Positions 47,643 through 60,371 of a DNA stretch of 64,000 nucleotides are shown piece by piece. Location of the stretch: assembly GCA_051294375.1 (NCBI GenBank), contig CM119263.1:4759737-4823736 (forward strand), in the 5' to 3' direction. Under the pieces are notes generated by a model, which was given only the letters and a program-made list of their open reading frames with translations, did no database searches and was not told the DNA's origin. The stretch is from Paraspadella gotoi (Eukaryota; Chaetognatha). Positions within the stretch are counted from its first letter, which is position 1, and every line of letters starts with the position of its first letter. A program made the translations under genes and the position numbers.

Positions 47643-49680
47643 TGCTCAGATTAGTGAATCTGGAATCCTCTGAATCTCCGATTATCCGATTCGCGATAAT
47701 AACGGAATTTCGCTCCGCGGAAAAGACAAGCGACAATTAACGTTTCATCGCTCAAATCTAAGGACGGAGAACGAGCGACGAACGAAGCGACGATGCACGA
47801 CTAGGATGACGACGACGACGACGAAAGTGTGGAAAAATCTCAATACCCGAAGCGGAAGACGACGACGTTGGAGAAGACGACGGAGAGAGCAATGTTGACA
47901 CGACGACGATAAAATATGAGAAAGCAACGATTGTATATATTTAACATTATGCGCGTTAATATCGTCAAACGATGACGGCCAAACGACAAAATACGACGAC
48001 AAACGACTAACTAAGAAGACACGACGACTATCGACGACAAATTTCCAATTTAAGTTTCCATAAAATCATCGAGAAAGACCACGAGAGAGATGAACATCAA
48101 GAGGAAAGGAAGGCAGAAATCGCGACATCGTCGTTGAACGTTGAAGATGGAGGCTACAAAAAGTCCACTTGTGGAGATTGGGAGAAAACGACGACGACGA
48201 ACGACGACGACACAACAGAACAACAACGACATCGAACACAACACACGACGACAATTCTGCGAAACTCTCGAACGTATGACGTCGGTAAAAACTAATTAAC
48301 CGCGATGGCAATCGACAGTAAAAAATGCCGCGTGACGAAAGATGCATCGACTGTATTCGCCGCAAACGACGTCGCCCCGACGCCGTTCCGACGCCGCCCT
48401 CGGGTCCCAACGCCGGCCACGACGACGCCAACGACGCCGCTCGCACCCACCAAAGAGCGCCGGGGTCTCGGCGTCGCCGACTGTAAAACCCCGACGGCGA
48501 CAACAACGCCGGATATAAAACCCGCGACGCCAGACGCCGTTCGTATCGCGCTGCCGCAAGCCGCAGCCGCAGCCGCAGCCGCAGCCCCCCCGGGGGAATT
48601 TTCGGGTTTTTACGGACGACTTTGCGTTTACAGCGAAAAGATCATCGGAAGAGGAAGGGAGTGGAGGGAGGGGAATGGGGAAAGGGGATGGGGGAGAGGG
48701 GAGAGAGAGGAAAGGGTGAGAAAGAATGGAGGGGAGAAAGAGGGAAGGGGGGAGGGGGAGGGAGAGAGGAAAGGGTGAGAAAGAAAGGGAGGAGAGGAAA
48801 GCGGGAAGGACAGAGAAAGGAGAGAGGAAAGGGTTGGGAAGGAGAGAGAAGATAGGAAGGGGGAAGCGGGAGTGTGGTGGAGGAGGTGGGAGGAGATGAG
48901 GGAATAAGGGAAGGAGAGGGAGGAGGAGAGGGAGGAGAGGAGAATGACCGAGAAGGAGGGAAAAGCGCGCGGTGGGCGAAGCGATGATGGTTTTTGGTTT
49001 GTATGTTGTTGTTGTTGTCGTCGTTGTCGTTACAGCACGAGTGGGCGAGAGTGGGAGACGTTGGCGCTAATGGCGACCAAAATGGCCGACAGGGTTTCCG
49101 GCGACTATCAGAAGGAGGCGTTCTTTAAAGAAAAGGGCGAGATGTGAAGCATGGCATGACAGGGCATGAAAAAGCAGAGATGTCCCACTTTTCGGGTAGT
49201 CTTGGCATGCCGGACGGGTCCGTGGTTCCCTGCTAAAATTATGGACCGATAGGTGACGCATGACGGACGGACGGATTTAGGGAGGGACGGACCGACGGGT
49301 ATGACGTCGTGACGCCGTTATGGGTTCGAGGTCGGAGCTGAATTCCGGCGACGCCGAGTCGTGGAGCGGCGTGGGCGAGACTGGGCTCAGCGGCGCCTCG
49401 CGTCTAAATCCTTTGAGAACGCCGCTTTGAGAAAGATGACAACGACGAAGACGACGACGATGAGGAATGAAGACGATGATGACGATGACAACGACGAGGA
49501 TGACGTCCACGAAGATGTCGATTGCGACGACATTGTCAAGTCAAGTCAAGTCAGGATTGCGACATTGTCAAGTCAAGTCAAGTCAAGGTTGCGACGACAT
49601 TGTCAAGTAAAGTCAAGTCAAGATTGCAATGACATTGTCTCATCAAAAAATCGTTGGCTCTGCTAATATGTGCAATTCAC
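45633..49680. other. Upstream intron or intergenic sequence of the TIA-like gene
   Basis: AT-rich to 46330, then purine-rich (46330-46570). CCCATCTCTTTCC-type repeats span about 46640-46830, with a (CT)n run at 47588-47642. GAC-rich (47800-47830, 48190-48210) and (GCCGCA)n sequence (48555-48585) follow, then a G/A-rich tract (48650-48960). The expected RRM1-RRM2 exon of the TIA gene was not found. Confidence 0.5.
49521..49640. repeat. Minisatellite, 3 units of about 37 bp with inner AAGTC repeats
   Basis: Each unit is GATTGCGACGACATTGTC followed by AAGTCAAGTCAAGTCAAG or a variant. It sits beside GACGAC-rich sequence. A higher-order structure (pentamer AAGTC inside a 37-mer) is visible. Confidence 0.85.
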
Positions 49681-49970
49681 TAGTGGCGCCTAGTGGCGGT
49701 GCTGGAAGAAGCAGAGCATAGAAGGGAAGGGTGAGGGAGGGAGAAAAGAAGAGAGAGGATAAAATGTGATCGGGTTTCGTTTTTCCTGAACCGATCTTTC
49801 TCCATCTCTCTCTCTCTCTCTCTTCTCTTCCTTCCTTCTCCTCTCTCCCTCTCNNNNNNNNNNNNNNNNNNNNNNNNNNNNNNNNNNNNNNNNNNNNNNN
49901 NNNNNNNNNNNNNNCGCGTCTCATTCATTATTCAGACTCGAGAGGGCGAATCCCTCTATCGTTTTCGAAT

Positions 49971-50040
49971 CACGTGACCCTCGCGTCATCCATCGCGGGT
50001 CACGTGATCTTTCACGTGACTCCGGCGTGACTCTCGAGTG
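49971..50040. promoter_or_regulatory. Cluster of three CACGTGA E-boxes
   Basis: TCACGTGA cores start at 49971, 50001 and 50013, two of them as the palindromic TCACGTGA, with CGCGTC and CGGCGTGAC around them. USF, MITF/TFE and Myc-type factors bind this core. The GC-rich surroundings could be a promoter, but no adjacent first exon was identified. Confidence 0.35.
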
Positions 50041-50111
50041 ATTTTTCGCGACTCGTGTGAGGCACGCCGGCTTTTTTTTTTAATTTTTAAATCCCACGAG
50101 TTAAAGGTTAC

Positions 50112-50170
50112 CTCTTTGTGAAAGATGCCTTCATATGTGTCCGAGGTTTTTAAATATTGTGATCTGGTAT
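50112..50170 (-). CDS. Candidate internal exon, unknown protein
   Basis: The minus strand has a T-rich tract ending in TTGGAG, then two bases plus 19 codons reading TRSQYLKTSDTYEGIFHKE, then GAG/GTAACC. The peptide looks real and the donor is good, but the acceptor is only fair. T-Y-E-G-I-F resembles the LSm-domain turn of ataxin-2 (x-Y-E-G-x-F), though the residues before it do not fit well, so no family is claimed. It ends in phase 0 and so cannot directly precede TIA exon 45557-45632, which needs phase 2. Confidence 0.3.
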
Positions 50171-50542
50171 CTCCAAGTAAAAAAAAAATAAATAAATAAA
50201 TTCATGAATTAATAGAAGTTAGGTTTGTTTAATAACACTTTGAGTTTTAAACAATTTCATCACGATATATTTCGTCATTTTGATTGTAGCCGCCGCCGAC
50301 GCCGCCGCCGCCGCCGCCGACGACGCCGCCTCTAAGGGTTTTCCCTTAAGTTTGATCGGTGGTTGCCATTCGATCCGTGGTTGCCGTTTGATCCTTGGTT
50401 GCCATTCGTGCCATCAGTGTCGATGTCACTTCAACCAATCGACATCTGCGCCTCAATTTCGAACCAAAAAAAGAAAATTCCGTTTTTGGCGAAAAAGATT
50501 TTTTTTGTTATTGTAAGGCTAAGTTCCGCTCGGCTTTTTGCT

Positions 50543-50612
<70 letters not shown>

Positions 50613-51599
50613 GTCTTTTCTATCTCTCTCTCGTCTCTCTCTCTCCCTCTCTCTTCTCTCTCATCTCTCTCTCTCTCTCTCTCCTCTCTTCGGTCTTTTC
50701 TATCTCTCTCTTCTTGATAAAATACCTTTTTTGAATATATACTTAAATAACATATTAAAAACTAAAGCATATTAAGATTCGTATCGAGAGAGAGTATGGA
50801 AAAAAAGAACGGATCTATGTGTAAACACTGAAATTGTAAACTAGTATATAGTTAGTCCACTTTGTAATTTTTTTGCTAATTTATTACATTTCTTGAAATA
50901 ATGTGTAACTACAATATATGTAAGCTCATTAACAATTGCATGTTACTGTTTTTAAATTTTCACATTTTGAGCATAATAAATCAAATCAAATCAAAATCCT
51001 CTCTCTTCTTTCTCTCTCTCTCTTTCTTTCTCTCTCTCCATCTTTCTTTCTCTCTATGTCTGTCTGTCTGTCTGTCAGGTGGGTATTTTTGGGGACGAAG
51101 TAAAGAGACGATAAAAAATCGGACGGTTGAACCGAATAACCAAAGTTGCGCCTTTGATCGACTGCGCTGCCGCTGCCGCCCTGCCGCAGCAAGCCGTCGC
51201 CGCCCACTGCAGCCGTGGCTCAACTTTTCGCTTCGAGAAATAAATTCCCGAGTTTTTCAAGCATGGCTCTCCCCTTTTCTCACCGCCTCTCTCTCCTTCC
51301 CTCCTCTTTCCCTCTCTCTCTCTCTCTCTCGCTTTCTCCCCCCTTCTCTCACCCCTTTCCTCTCTCTCTCTCAAACCCCACGCTCGCAAATGTCCTTCCC
51401 TTAAATCTATGCGAAACCAAACATAAAACTTTTTCGCGTCGATTAAGTCGGAAACAACAAAACAACAACAACAACAGAACAGCAACCCACGCCCTCAGAG
51501 TTTATCCGCTCATCTCGTCCGTTTTTTATTTTTCCTCTCAGATCGACAGACAGACGGACGACGATTCTAAACCGAAACTCGATAAAAGATTGTCACACG

Positions 51600-51639
<40 letters not shown>

Positions 51640-51647
51640 CGAGAGAT

Positions 51648-51687
<40 letters not shown>

Positions 51688-51804
51688 CAGAATCCCAGGG
51701 AGAAAGACATCCTAAATCACGAGAAAAAATGGAGGACCGAGACTCAGACTCCGGAAGTTAATGTCGTTGGGGAATGGAAACGCGGCGTCCCTTGTTTGCT
51801 TAGG

Positions 51805-51811
<7 letters not shown>

Positions 51812-51878
<67 letters not shown>
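51812..51878. repeat. (CT)n microsatellite
   Basis: A perfect CT run in the read-like copy; the partner at 56580-56608 is much shorter, consistent with allele length difference or read error. Confidence 0.95.
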
Positions 51879-51880
<2 letters not shown>

Positions 51881-53033
51881 TCTCTCTCCTCTCTCTCTCT
51901 CACTGAGCCTCCTTTCCCATCGCCACCCCGCATTCTCCTGTCCCTTCTCAGACTTTTCCCCTCGCCATCTATGCATACCTTCGCTCACACACCGCTGCAG
52001 CTTTTTTTGAAGGATTAGAAAGTGAGAACTTTTACCTTCCTCATTAATCATTTAATTTTCTTCTTTATAATCAACTATTTTCCATCTTTTCTTTCATGAT
52101 TGTACAGATTAATTTGTGGATTATTATTATTCTGATTAAGTTATTAAATTTTTTTATTCTATTGCCCTGAAGGTTTAATATTGATATTTTACATGGTAAA
52201 TGATCATGTTTGTTTGTGGTTCAATTAATAGCTGATAATTAATGATTTAATTAACTAATTACCAGTACACACAGTCATTATCAATTTAATAATCATTTAA
52301 TTATCATTTAATAATTAGTAGTACAAATTACATATCCTGAAATCAAAAGTACGGAAAAAAATTACATATGAGACCATTATTATATTCTACAAAGATAAAG
52401 AAATTAGTATTATAAAAATGATGCCTTTTTCATGATTAAAATAAAAATAAACTAATAATGGTTAAAGAGAAAAATTCACCCCTGAAATAGTAGCGAAAAA
52501 AATATTATGTTTGTTTTTAGTTAAAATAAATTGCGATACTTTTATAGAAATTGAGATCGAATGGAAATTTGAAATCCGAAATCAAAAAACAAAACAAAAG
52601 ATGAAAACCGAAAGAAATAACGAAAGCCAGAAAGAAATTAAAAGGAACGATGCCGACGACGACCATAAGCACTCTTCCTTCCTCTCTCTCTCTCTCTCAT
52701 CTCTCATCTCTCCTCTCTCTCTCTCTCTCGTCTTCTCTCTCTCTCGTCTCTCTCTCTCTCTCTCTTCTGCCTTTACACGCCTTTTTTTGGTAAATCTCTA
52801 TTTGACGCATGCAAATCCGAGATTTATCTATCATCTATCTATATAAGGTCATACTCTTATCCTGCTCTTCCCCTCTCTCATCTCTTCTTCTCTCTCTCTC
52901 TCTCTGTCTCTCTTCTCTCTCTCTCTCTCTCTTCTCACTTTATTTTTCTTATTCTCTTCACTCAATCTTTGAAAAAAAAATTTACACTGCGATAAATTGC
53001 TTTGCACCCTCTTCCCTATAATCCGCATTACAA

Positions 53034-53162
53034 AACAACAACAACAACAACAACAACAAACAACAACAACCACAACAACAACAACAACACAAACAACAAC
53101 AAACAACAACAACAACAAAAAACAACAACAACAAAACAACAACAACAACAACAACAACAAAA
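53034..53162. repeat. (CAA)n repeat
   Basis: AACAAC units with AC and A slips. The partner array is at 57709-57842 and is cut by a 25-N gap. Poly-Gln, poly-Thr and poly-Asn frames over it are not genes. Confidence 0.95.
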
Positions 53163-54779
53163 AAGCGACAGAGCTAAGTCGCCACTGGAGATTAGTCTCT
53201 TGTTTCTCTCTCCTCTTTTCTTCCATCAAAGTAAATCCCATGTCAGCTCAATTAGTAAAAAATAACCTCTTTCTCTCTTTTTTTCTCCCTTTTTCTCTCT
53301 TTTTCTTTTTTATTCTCATAATTTTGTCCCGTTTCTCGTCTCTAGTTTATTTTCGACTTATTAATACTATTAAATGCTTGGATAACCATTAACCAGTCAT
53401 TCTATTTCTGATTGGTCGATTGGGAGTTAGGACGGCCAATCGAACTATTGAATATTTATCCGAATCACGTTAATAAGTTAATTGTCTATTTTCTATTTTC
53501 CTTTCATTTCTTTCGCGCCGTTAGCTATTTTTCCCCCTAGGAATTAAAACTTTTATCGAGCGGTCAAACAGATTGTATAAATATAATCATAACATAAAAA
53601 AGATTTTAACAATTCATTGTTGTCAAAATTATATAACAACGTGCCCAGAACCCTACATAAAGTGTCTGCAGAAAATTGGGTTTTACTATTTTCTAAGCTT
53701 CTTCGGGTCGCGCGTTCGCAGGCGTCACACTCCTCCGAAAGGTACGAAAGAGTTTTTGATTAATTACTTTGTTATATTTTCGATTAATTAAACCCGTAAA
53801 AACTTTAGTTCAACGGGCAGACCGCTTACATGATTCGATATGAATATTGAATGAACATTTCGACAATCGAGATCTAAACATTAAAAAACGGATAAAGAAT
53901 GTGGGTCAAATTTACTTGACCTGACAAAAAAGGGAGAGGCGAGCATCACATTTTCATCAGTGTCCTTGTCGTTATTAAGTAAATTAAATAAATGTACGTA
54001 ATTCTCACTTTTTAATCTTTTTTCTTTTTAATAGTTTTTTTTCCTGGTGTACTTTTTTTTTCGATGTCCGAAATCTCTCCACTCCCCTTTGCCCCCCATT
54101 TCTATCCTCCATTCCTCAATCCAAACAAGCGACGACGACGACGACGACGACGACGAAACGTCAACAACACAGTTAACCACCGCCGCCGCAGCCACGGCAG
54201 TAGCAACACCAGCAGACGACGCCCATACGCTGCACCACGCTAATCCACTTATGCTTTGGATTGGAAACTCTTTTTTTTTCTATTCTTCGCCTAAAAGAGA
54301 AAAGGGAGAGAGGCACCCTCGTTTGAGGTCAAATCTTGCAACGCCATTCCTTCTATTTATTTTGTCTCCTTCTATCTCTTTTATCTTCCTTCTATCTTTT
54401 TTCTCCTCCTCTATCTCTTTACTTTTATTTCTATTTTCTTTTCGTTCCCTCTATCTCTTTTCTCTTACCTCTATCTGTTTTCTCTTTCCTCTATTTTTCG
54501 TTTGTTTTTTTTTTGGCTGTATATTCGATATGTGGGACGGGATGGAGAGAGAGAGAGAGAGAAGAGAGAGAGGAGAGAGAGAGAGAGAAGATAGAGAGAG
54601 AGAAGAGAGGGAGGAGAGGAGAGAGAGGAGAGACAGAGAAAGAGAGAGACAAAAGAAAAGATTAAACTGCTGACAACAAAGCCAACTAAAAAAAAAAAAT
54701 GAAAAATAGTGGAACCGAAAAAAAGAGAGAAAAAGTCTTGAGTTTTTGGCGACGACAATAAAAAACATGACAAAAACTG

Positions 54780-54835
54780 TTACGAACCACCATTTTCACC
54801 GTCCATAAATTTATGGGGCTCCAAATATTCATATT
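54780..54835 (-). CDS. Candidate last coding exon, unknown protein (read-derived sequence)
   Basis: After an acceptor (CGTACCCTCTTCAG) the frame, joined to exon 54911-55016 through G/AA, reads EYEYLEPHKFMDGENGGS and stops. The scaffold partner at 59400-59454 has an extra base that gives EYEYLEPH and then a stop. Either end is possible because the two copies disagree by indels. No family is recognised. Confidence 0.22.
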
Positions 54836-54910
54836 CTGAAGAGGGTACGGGAGAGAGAGAGAGAGAGAGCGAGAGAAGCGAGAAGAGAGAGAGAGAAAGA
54901 GAGAGAGAAC

Positions 54911-55016
54911 CGGTCCAAAGGTCCATCAAGTCATCCAAATCCATCGGTGCCGGGTCGTCTTTGAGAAGCAGAACCTCGCATTTGCTTATTAGGCGATTCC
55001 GGTTTGCATGAAATCC
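54911..55016 (-). CDS. Candidate internal exon, unknown protein (read-derived sequence)
   Basis: On the minus strand, between two CT tracts, the frame reads GFHANRNRLISKCEVLLLKD then DPAPMDLDDLMDLWT, with a CCG/GTTCTC donor in phase 1. The upstream acceptor is unclear because no AG sits before GGATTTC; a read error there is likely. The scaffold copy lacks this exon, since it falls in the gap 59455-59645. Phase 1 fits both 54780-54835 and 50112-50170. Plus-strand frames are also open. Confidence 0.25.
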
Positions 55017-55496
55017 AAATAGAGAGAGAGTAAAAGAGAGTATAGAGAGAGAGGAGAGAGAAGAGAGAGAGAGCCAATTGACAAGCCCCTATGATTAATT
55101 ACTGATTTTCTTGTATTTTTTCCATTTTTCCCTTTTACCACACTCCTCCGGTGAGAATGGAGGAGGGAAGGGAAATATACTAACTCCCAAAAGGAAAACC
55201 TAAAAAGGAAGGAAAGATAAGGAAATAGAGATACTAGAAACAATAAATCAAAGACAAATACCCAAAAGGTATAACGATACGTCGGTATTATGCGGTCTGT
55301 AACGTTGTTTTTATCGTGCGTTAGTGATCTTACGAAATGACCTAAAAACAAACAAATTTTTCGCAAACAATTTAATTATTTATTTTAAATTATTAAGTTA
55401 ATTTCATTACTTAATTAAGTAAAATAAATTAAACGTAGTAAATTACCGGCATAAAGAAATGGAATAGGGAANNNNNNNNNNNNNNNNNNNNNNNNN

Positions 55497-56359
55497 TAAA
55501 TAACATATAAAAACTAAAGCATATTAAGATTCGTATAGAGAGAGTATGGAAAAAAAGGAACGGGATCTATGTGTAAACACTTAAATTGTAAACTATGTAT
55601 ATAGTTAGTCCACTTTGTAATTTTTTTTCTAATTTATTTACATTTCTTTAAATAATGTGTACATACAATATATGTACAGCTCATTAACAATTGCATGTTA
55701 CTGTTTTAAATTTTCACATTTTGAGCATAATAAATCAAATCAAATCAAAATCTCTCTCTCTTTCTTTCTCTCTCTCTCTTTCTTTCTCTCTCTCCATCTT
55801 TCTTTCTCTCTATGTCTGTCTGTCTGTCTGTCGGTGGGTATTTTTGGGACGAAGTAAAGAGACGATAAAAAATCGGACGGTTGAACCGAATAACCATAGA
55901 TGCGCCTTTGATCGACTGCCGCTGCCGCTGCCGCCTTGCCGCAGCAGCCGTCGCCGCCCACTGCAGCCGTGGCTCAACTTTTCGCTTCGGAGGAAATAAT
56001 TCCGAGTTTTTCAAAGATGGCTCTCCCCTTTCTCTCCGCCTCTCTCTCGCTCTCCCTCCTCTTTCCCTCTCTCTCTCTCTCTCTCGCTTTCTCCCCCCCT
56101 TCTCTCACCCCTTTCCCTCTCTCTCTCTCAAACCCCACGCTCGCAAATGTCCTTCCCTTAAATTCTATGCGAAACCAAACATAAAACTTTTTCGCGTCGA
56201 TTAAGTCGGAAACAACAACAACAACAACAACAACAGAACAACAACCCACGCCCCTCAGAGTTTATCCGCTCATCCTCGTCCGTTTTTATTTCTTCCTCTC
56301 AGATCGACAGACAGACGGACGACGATTCTAAACCGAAACTCGATAAAAGATTGTCACAC

Positions 56360-56400
<41 letters not shown>

Positions 56401-56573
56401 AGACAGAGAGTCACGAATCGAGGAAACATCCAAATCACAAACGAAAATGGAGGACGAACTTCACGACTTAGGAAGTTATGCTTTGGGAATGGAAAGCGGG
56501 CGTCCCTTTTTGCTGAGGACCTTGCTCTCCTCTGCCTCTCTCTCTCCTCTCTCTCGTCTCTTTCTCTCTCCCT

Positions 56574-56608
<35 letters not shown>

Positions 56609-57374
56609 CTCCTCACTGAATCCTCCTTTCCCAATCGCACTCGCATCTCCTGCCCTCTCAGAACTCCCCTCGCCCATCTATGCATACCTTCCCACAACAC
56701 CGTCAAGCTTTTTGAAGAATTAGAAAGTGAGAAACTTTTACCTTCCTCATTAATCATTTAATTTCTTCTTTATAATAACTATTTTCCATTTTTCTTTCAT
56801 GATTGTAGCAGATTAATTTGTGGATTATTATTATTCTGATTAAGTTATTAAATTTTTTTATTCTATTGCCCTGAAGGTTTAATATTGATATTTTACATTG
56901 GTAAATGATCATGTTTGTTTGTGGTTCAATTAATAGCTGAATAATTAATGATTTAATTAACTTAATTACCAGTACACACAGTCATTATCATTTAATTATC
57001 ATTTAATTATCATTTAATAATTATAGTACACATTACATCATCCTGATCAAAAGTACGGAAAAAAATTCATATGAGCCATGTATTCATTTTATATTCTACA
57101 AAGTTAAAGAAATTAGTACTTATAAAAATGATGCCTTTTTCATGACTAAAATAAAATAAACTAATAATGTTAAAGAGAAAAATTCACCCCGAAATTGTAG
57201 GAAAAAAAATATTATGTTGTTTTTTAAGTTAAAAGAAACTGCGATACTTTTAATAGAAATTGAGATCGAATGGAAATTTGAAATCCGAAATCAAAAACAA
57301 AACAAAAGATGAAACGAAAGAAAACGAAAGCAGAAAAGAATTAAAAGTGAACGATGCCGACGACGAACATAAGC

Positions 57375-57405
<31 letters not shown>

Positions 57406-57706
57406 AAAAACCCACCCATAAGAGAGAGATTCTCTCTCTCTTCCCTTTCACTTTTGGTAAATAGCTATATTTGACGCATCAAATCCGAGATTATCTAATC
57501 ATACATCAAAAGGTCATAACTCTATCTCTCTCTCTCATCTCTCCATCATCTCTCTCTCTCTTCTCTCATCTCTCTCTCATCATCTCTCTCTGTCTCTCTC
57601 ATCTCTCTCTCTCACTTTTTTTCTTATTCTCTTACATCAATACTGAAAAAAAAAATTTAAACACTGCGATAAATTCTTTGCAAACCTCTTCCCTATAATC
57701 CGCATT

Positions 57707-57755
<49 letters not shown>

Positions 57756-59770
57756 ACAACAACAACAACAAGCAACAACAACAACAACAACAACAACAAC
57801 ACAACAACACAACAACAACAACAACAACAACAAAACAACACANNNNNNNNNNNNNNNNNNNNNNNNNAAAAGCGACAAGAGCTAAGTCCGCCACTGGAGA
57901 TTAGTCTCTTGTTTCTCTCTCCTCTTTTCTTCCATCAAAGTAAATCCCATGTCACTCAATTAGTAAAAATAACCCTTTCTCTCTTTTTTCTCCCTTTTTT
58001 CTCTCTTTCTTCTTTTTTATTCTCATAATTTTGTCCCGTTTCTCGTCTCTAGTTTATTTTCGACTTATTACTACTATTAAATGCTTGGATAACCATTAAC
58101 CAGTCATTCTATTTTCTGATTGGTCGATTGGGAGTTAGGACGGCCAATCGGAACTATTGAATATTTATCCGAATCACGTTAATAAGTTAATTTTCTATTT
58201 TCTATTTTCCTTCCATTTCTTTCGCGCCGTTAGCTATTTTTCCCCCTAGGAATTTAAAACTTTATCGAGCTGGTTAAACAGATGTATAAAATAATCATAA
58301 CATAAAAAAGATTTTAAAATTCATTGTTGTCAAAATTATATAACAACGGTGCCCGAGACCCTACATAAAGTGTCTGCAGAAAATTGTTTACTATTTTCTA
58401 TGCTTCTTGGGTCGCGCGTTCGAGGCGTCACCCGTCCGAAAGGTACGAAAAGAGTTTTGATTAATTACTTTGTTATATTTTCATTAATTAAACCCGTAGA
58501 AACTTTAGTTCAAACGGGCAGACGCTTACATGATTCGATATGATATTGAATGAGACATTTCGACAAACGAGACTAAACATTAAAAACGGAATAAAGAATG
58601 TGTTCAAATTTACTTGACCTGACAAAAAAGGGAGAGGCGAAGCATCACATTTTCATCAGTGTCCTTGTCGTTATTAAGTAAATTAAATAAATGTAGTAAT
58701 TCTCACTTTTTAATCTTTTTTCTTTTTAATAGTTTTTTCCTTTGGTGTATTTTTTTTCGATGTCCGAATTCTCTCCACTCCCCTTCCCCCCATTTCTATC
58801 CTCCATCCTCAATCCAAACAAGCGACGACGACGACGACGAAACGTCAACAACAACAGTTAACCACCGCCGCCGCAGCCACGGCAGTAGCAACACCAGCAG
58901 ACGACGCCCATACGCTGCACCGACGCTAATCCACTTATGCTTTGGATGGAAAATCTTTTTTTTTTCTATTCTTCGCCTAAAAGAGAAAAGGGAGAGAGGC
59001 ACCCCTCGTTTGAAGGTCAATCTTGCAACGCCCTTCCTTCTATTTATTTTGTCTTCCTTCTATTTCTTTTATCTTCCTTCTATCTTTTTTCTCCTCCCTC
59101 TATCTCTTTACTTTTATTTCTATTTCTTTTCGTTTCCCTCTATCTCTTTTCTCTTACCTCTATTATTTTCTCTTTCCTCTATTTTCTGTTTTTTTTTGGC
59201 TGTTATTAATGTCGATATGTGGGACGGGAGAGAGAGAAGAGAGGAGAGAGAGAAGAGAGGACAGAGAAAGAAGAGAACAAAAGGAAAAAGATTAACTGTG
59301 CAAAAAAGCCAACTCAAAAAAAAAATGAAAAGTGGACCGAAAAAAGAGGAGAAAAGTCTTGAGTTTTGGCGACGACAATAAAAAACATGACAAAAACTGT
59401 TACGAACCACATTTTCACGTCATAAATTTAATGGGGCTCCAAATATTCATATTCNNNNNNNNNNNNNNNNNNNNNNNNNNNNNNNNNNNNNNNNNNNNNN
59501 NNNNNNNNNNNNNNNNNNNNNNNNNNNNNNNNNNNNNNNNNNNNNNNNNNNNNNNNNNNNNNNNNNNNNNNNNNNNNNNNNNNNNNNNNNNNNNNNNNNN
59601 NNNNNNNNNNNNNNNNNNNNNNNNNNNNNNNNNNNNNNNNNNNNNGAGAGAGAGAGAGAGAGCGATTGACAAGCTATTAAATTGTCTGATTTCTGTTTTT
59701 TTCCATTTTTTCCCTTTTGTCGAACGACGGCGCCTGAGGTAATGGAGCGAGGGGGGAAGGAAATTGAATC
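55497..59770. repeat. Gapped scaffold copy of 50745-55180
   Basis: It follows the 25-N gap 55472-55496 and contains gaps at 57843-57867 and 59455-59645, both at simple repeats. It holds CCAAT-box words in both orientations (58118-58150) and a GTC/CAA-rich region. No confident exon. Confidence 0.82.
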
Positions 59771-59978
59771 AAACTCCGTGAAAAGGAAAGAGAAAAGGGA
59801 AGAAAGGAAAGGAAAGAGAATAGAAAAAAAAGGAAAGGNNNNNNNNNNNNNNNNNNNNNNNNNNNNNNNNNNNNNNNNNNNNNNNNNNNNNNNNNNNNNN
59901 NNNNNNNNNNNNNNNNNNNNNNNNNNNNNNNNNNNNNNNNNNNNNNNNNNNNNNNNNNNNNNNNNNNNNNNNNNNNNN

Positions 59979-60014
59979 GGAAAGGAAAGGAAAGGAAAGG
60001 AAAGGAAAGGAAAG
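59979..60014. repeat. (GGAAA)n repeat at the edge of a 140-N gap
   Basis: Seven perfect GGAAA units follow the gap, and GGAAAGG also precedes it (59795-59838), so the gap is the array itself. Confidence 0.9.
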
Positions 60015-60053
60015 CAAATAATTAAGTGGAGGTAATTCGATATCGGATCCACG

Positions 60054-60092
60054 ATGAACGAAATGTCGCGTTATTCGTCTCGGAATAATGAG
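60054..60092 (+). CDS. Candidate first coding exon, unknown protein
   Basis: ATG opens 13 codons, MNEMSRYSSRNNE, ending in a perfect donor GAG/GTAAGT. An in-frame TAA lies 24 bases upstream, which fits a 5' UTR. The Ser/Arg-rich start is reminiscent of RNA-processing proteins, but 13 residues identify nothing. No downstream exon is assigned. Confidence 0.27.
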
Positions 60093-60292
60093 GTAAGTAT
60101 CAGGCGGGTAAGTTCGCATCGAAAAAGGAAATGGTAGCCATGGAAACGCAAAATGGTTCATAAAGCGACGACGTCGGAGTAAATATTGATTTTCGATACG
60201 AATTATTATGGGATTATGGTGCTGTTAGCTTTCTCGGTATGGACCATGAAATTGGCCAGAAAAAAGGTCCTATGGGAAAAAAGGCAATTTTC

Positions 60293-60296
<4 letters not shown>

Positions 60297-60364
<68 letters not shown>
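60297..60364. repeat. (CT)n microsatellite
   Basis: A perfect CT run of about 34 units. Confidence 0.97.

Positions 60365-60371
<7 letters not shown>

Larger units (their letters stand above)
50745..55180. repeat. Ungapped (read-like) copy of 55497-59770
   Basis: About 4.4 kb is colinear with 55497-59770: AGCATATTAAGATTCGTAT, GGGACGAAGTAAAGAGACGA, GCAAATGTCCTTCCCTTAAA, TAATTAATGATTTAATTAAC, (CAA)n, GATTGGTCGATTGGGAGTTA, GACTTCATC-like patches and TGGCGACGACAATAAAAAAC. Differences are mostly one-base indels, fewer than in the 9-18 kb pair. It reads through the partner's gaps at 57843 and 59455. Confidence 0.85.

Noticed and set aside
48305-48778. 157-codon frame with poly-Ala
   Set aside because: Made of GACGCC and GCCGCA repeats followed by a G/A tract; low complexity.
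49521-49640. CRISPR-like array
   Set aside because: Repeats are contiguous with no unique spacers, and the DNA is from a eukaryote.
57637-57894. Poly-Val/poly-Cys minus-strand protein
   Set aside because: Translation of (CAA)n running into a 25-N gap.
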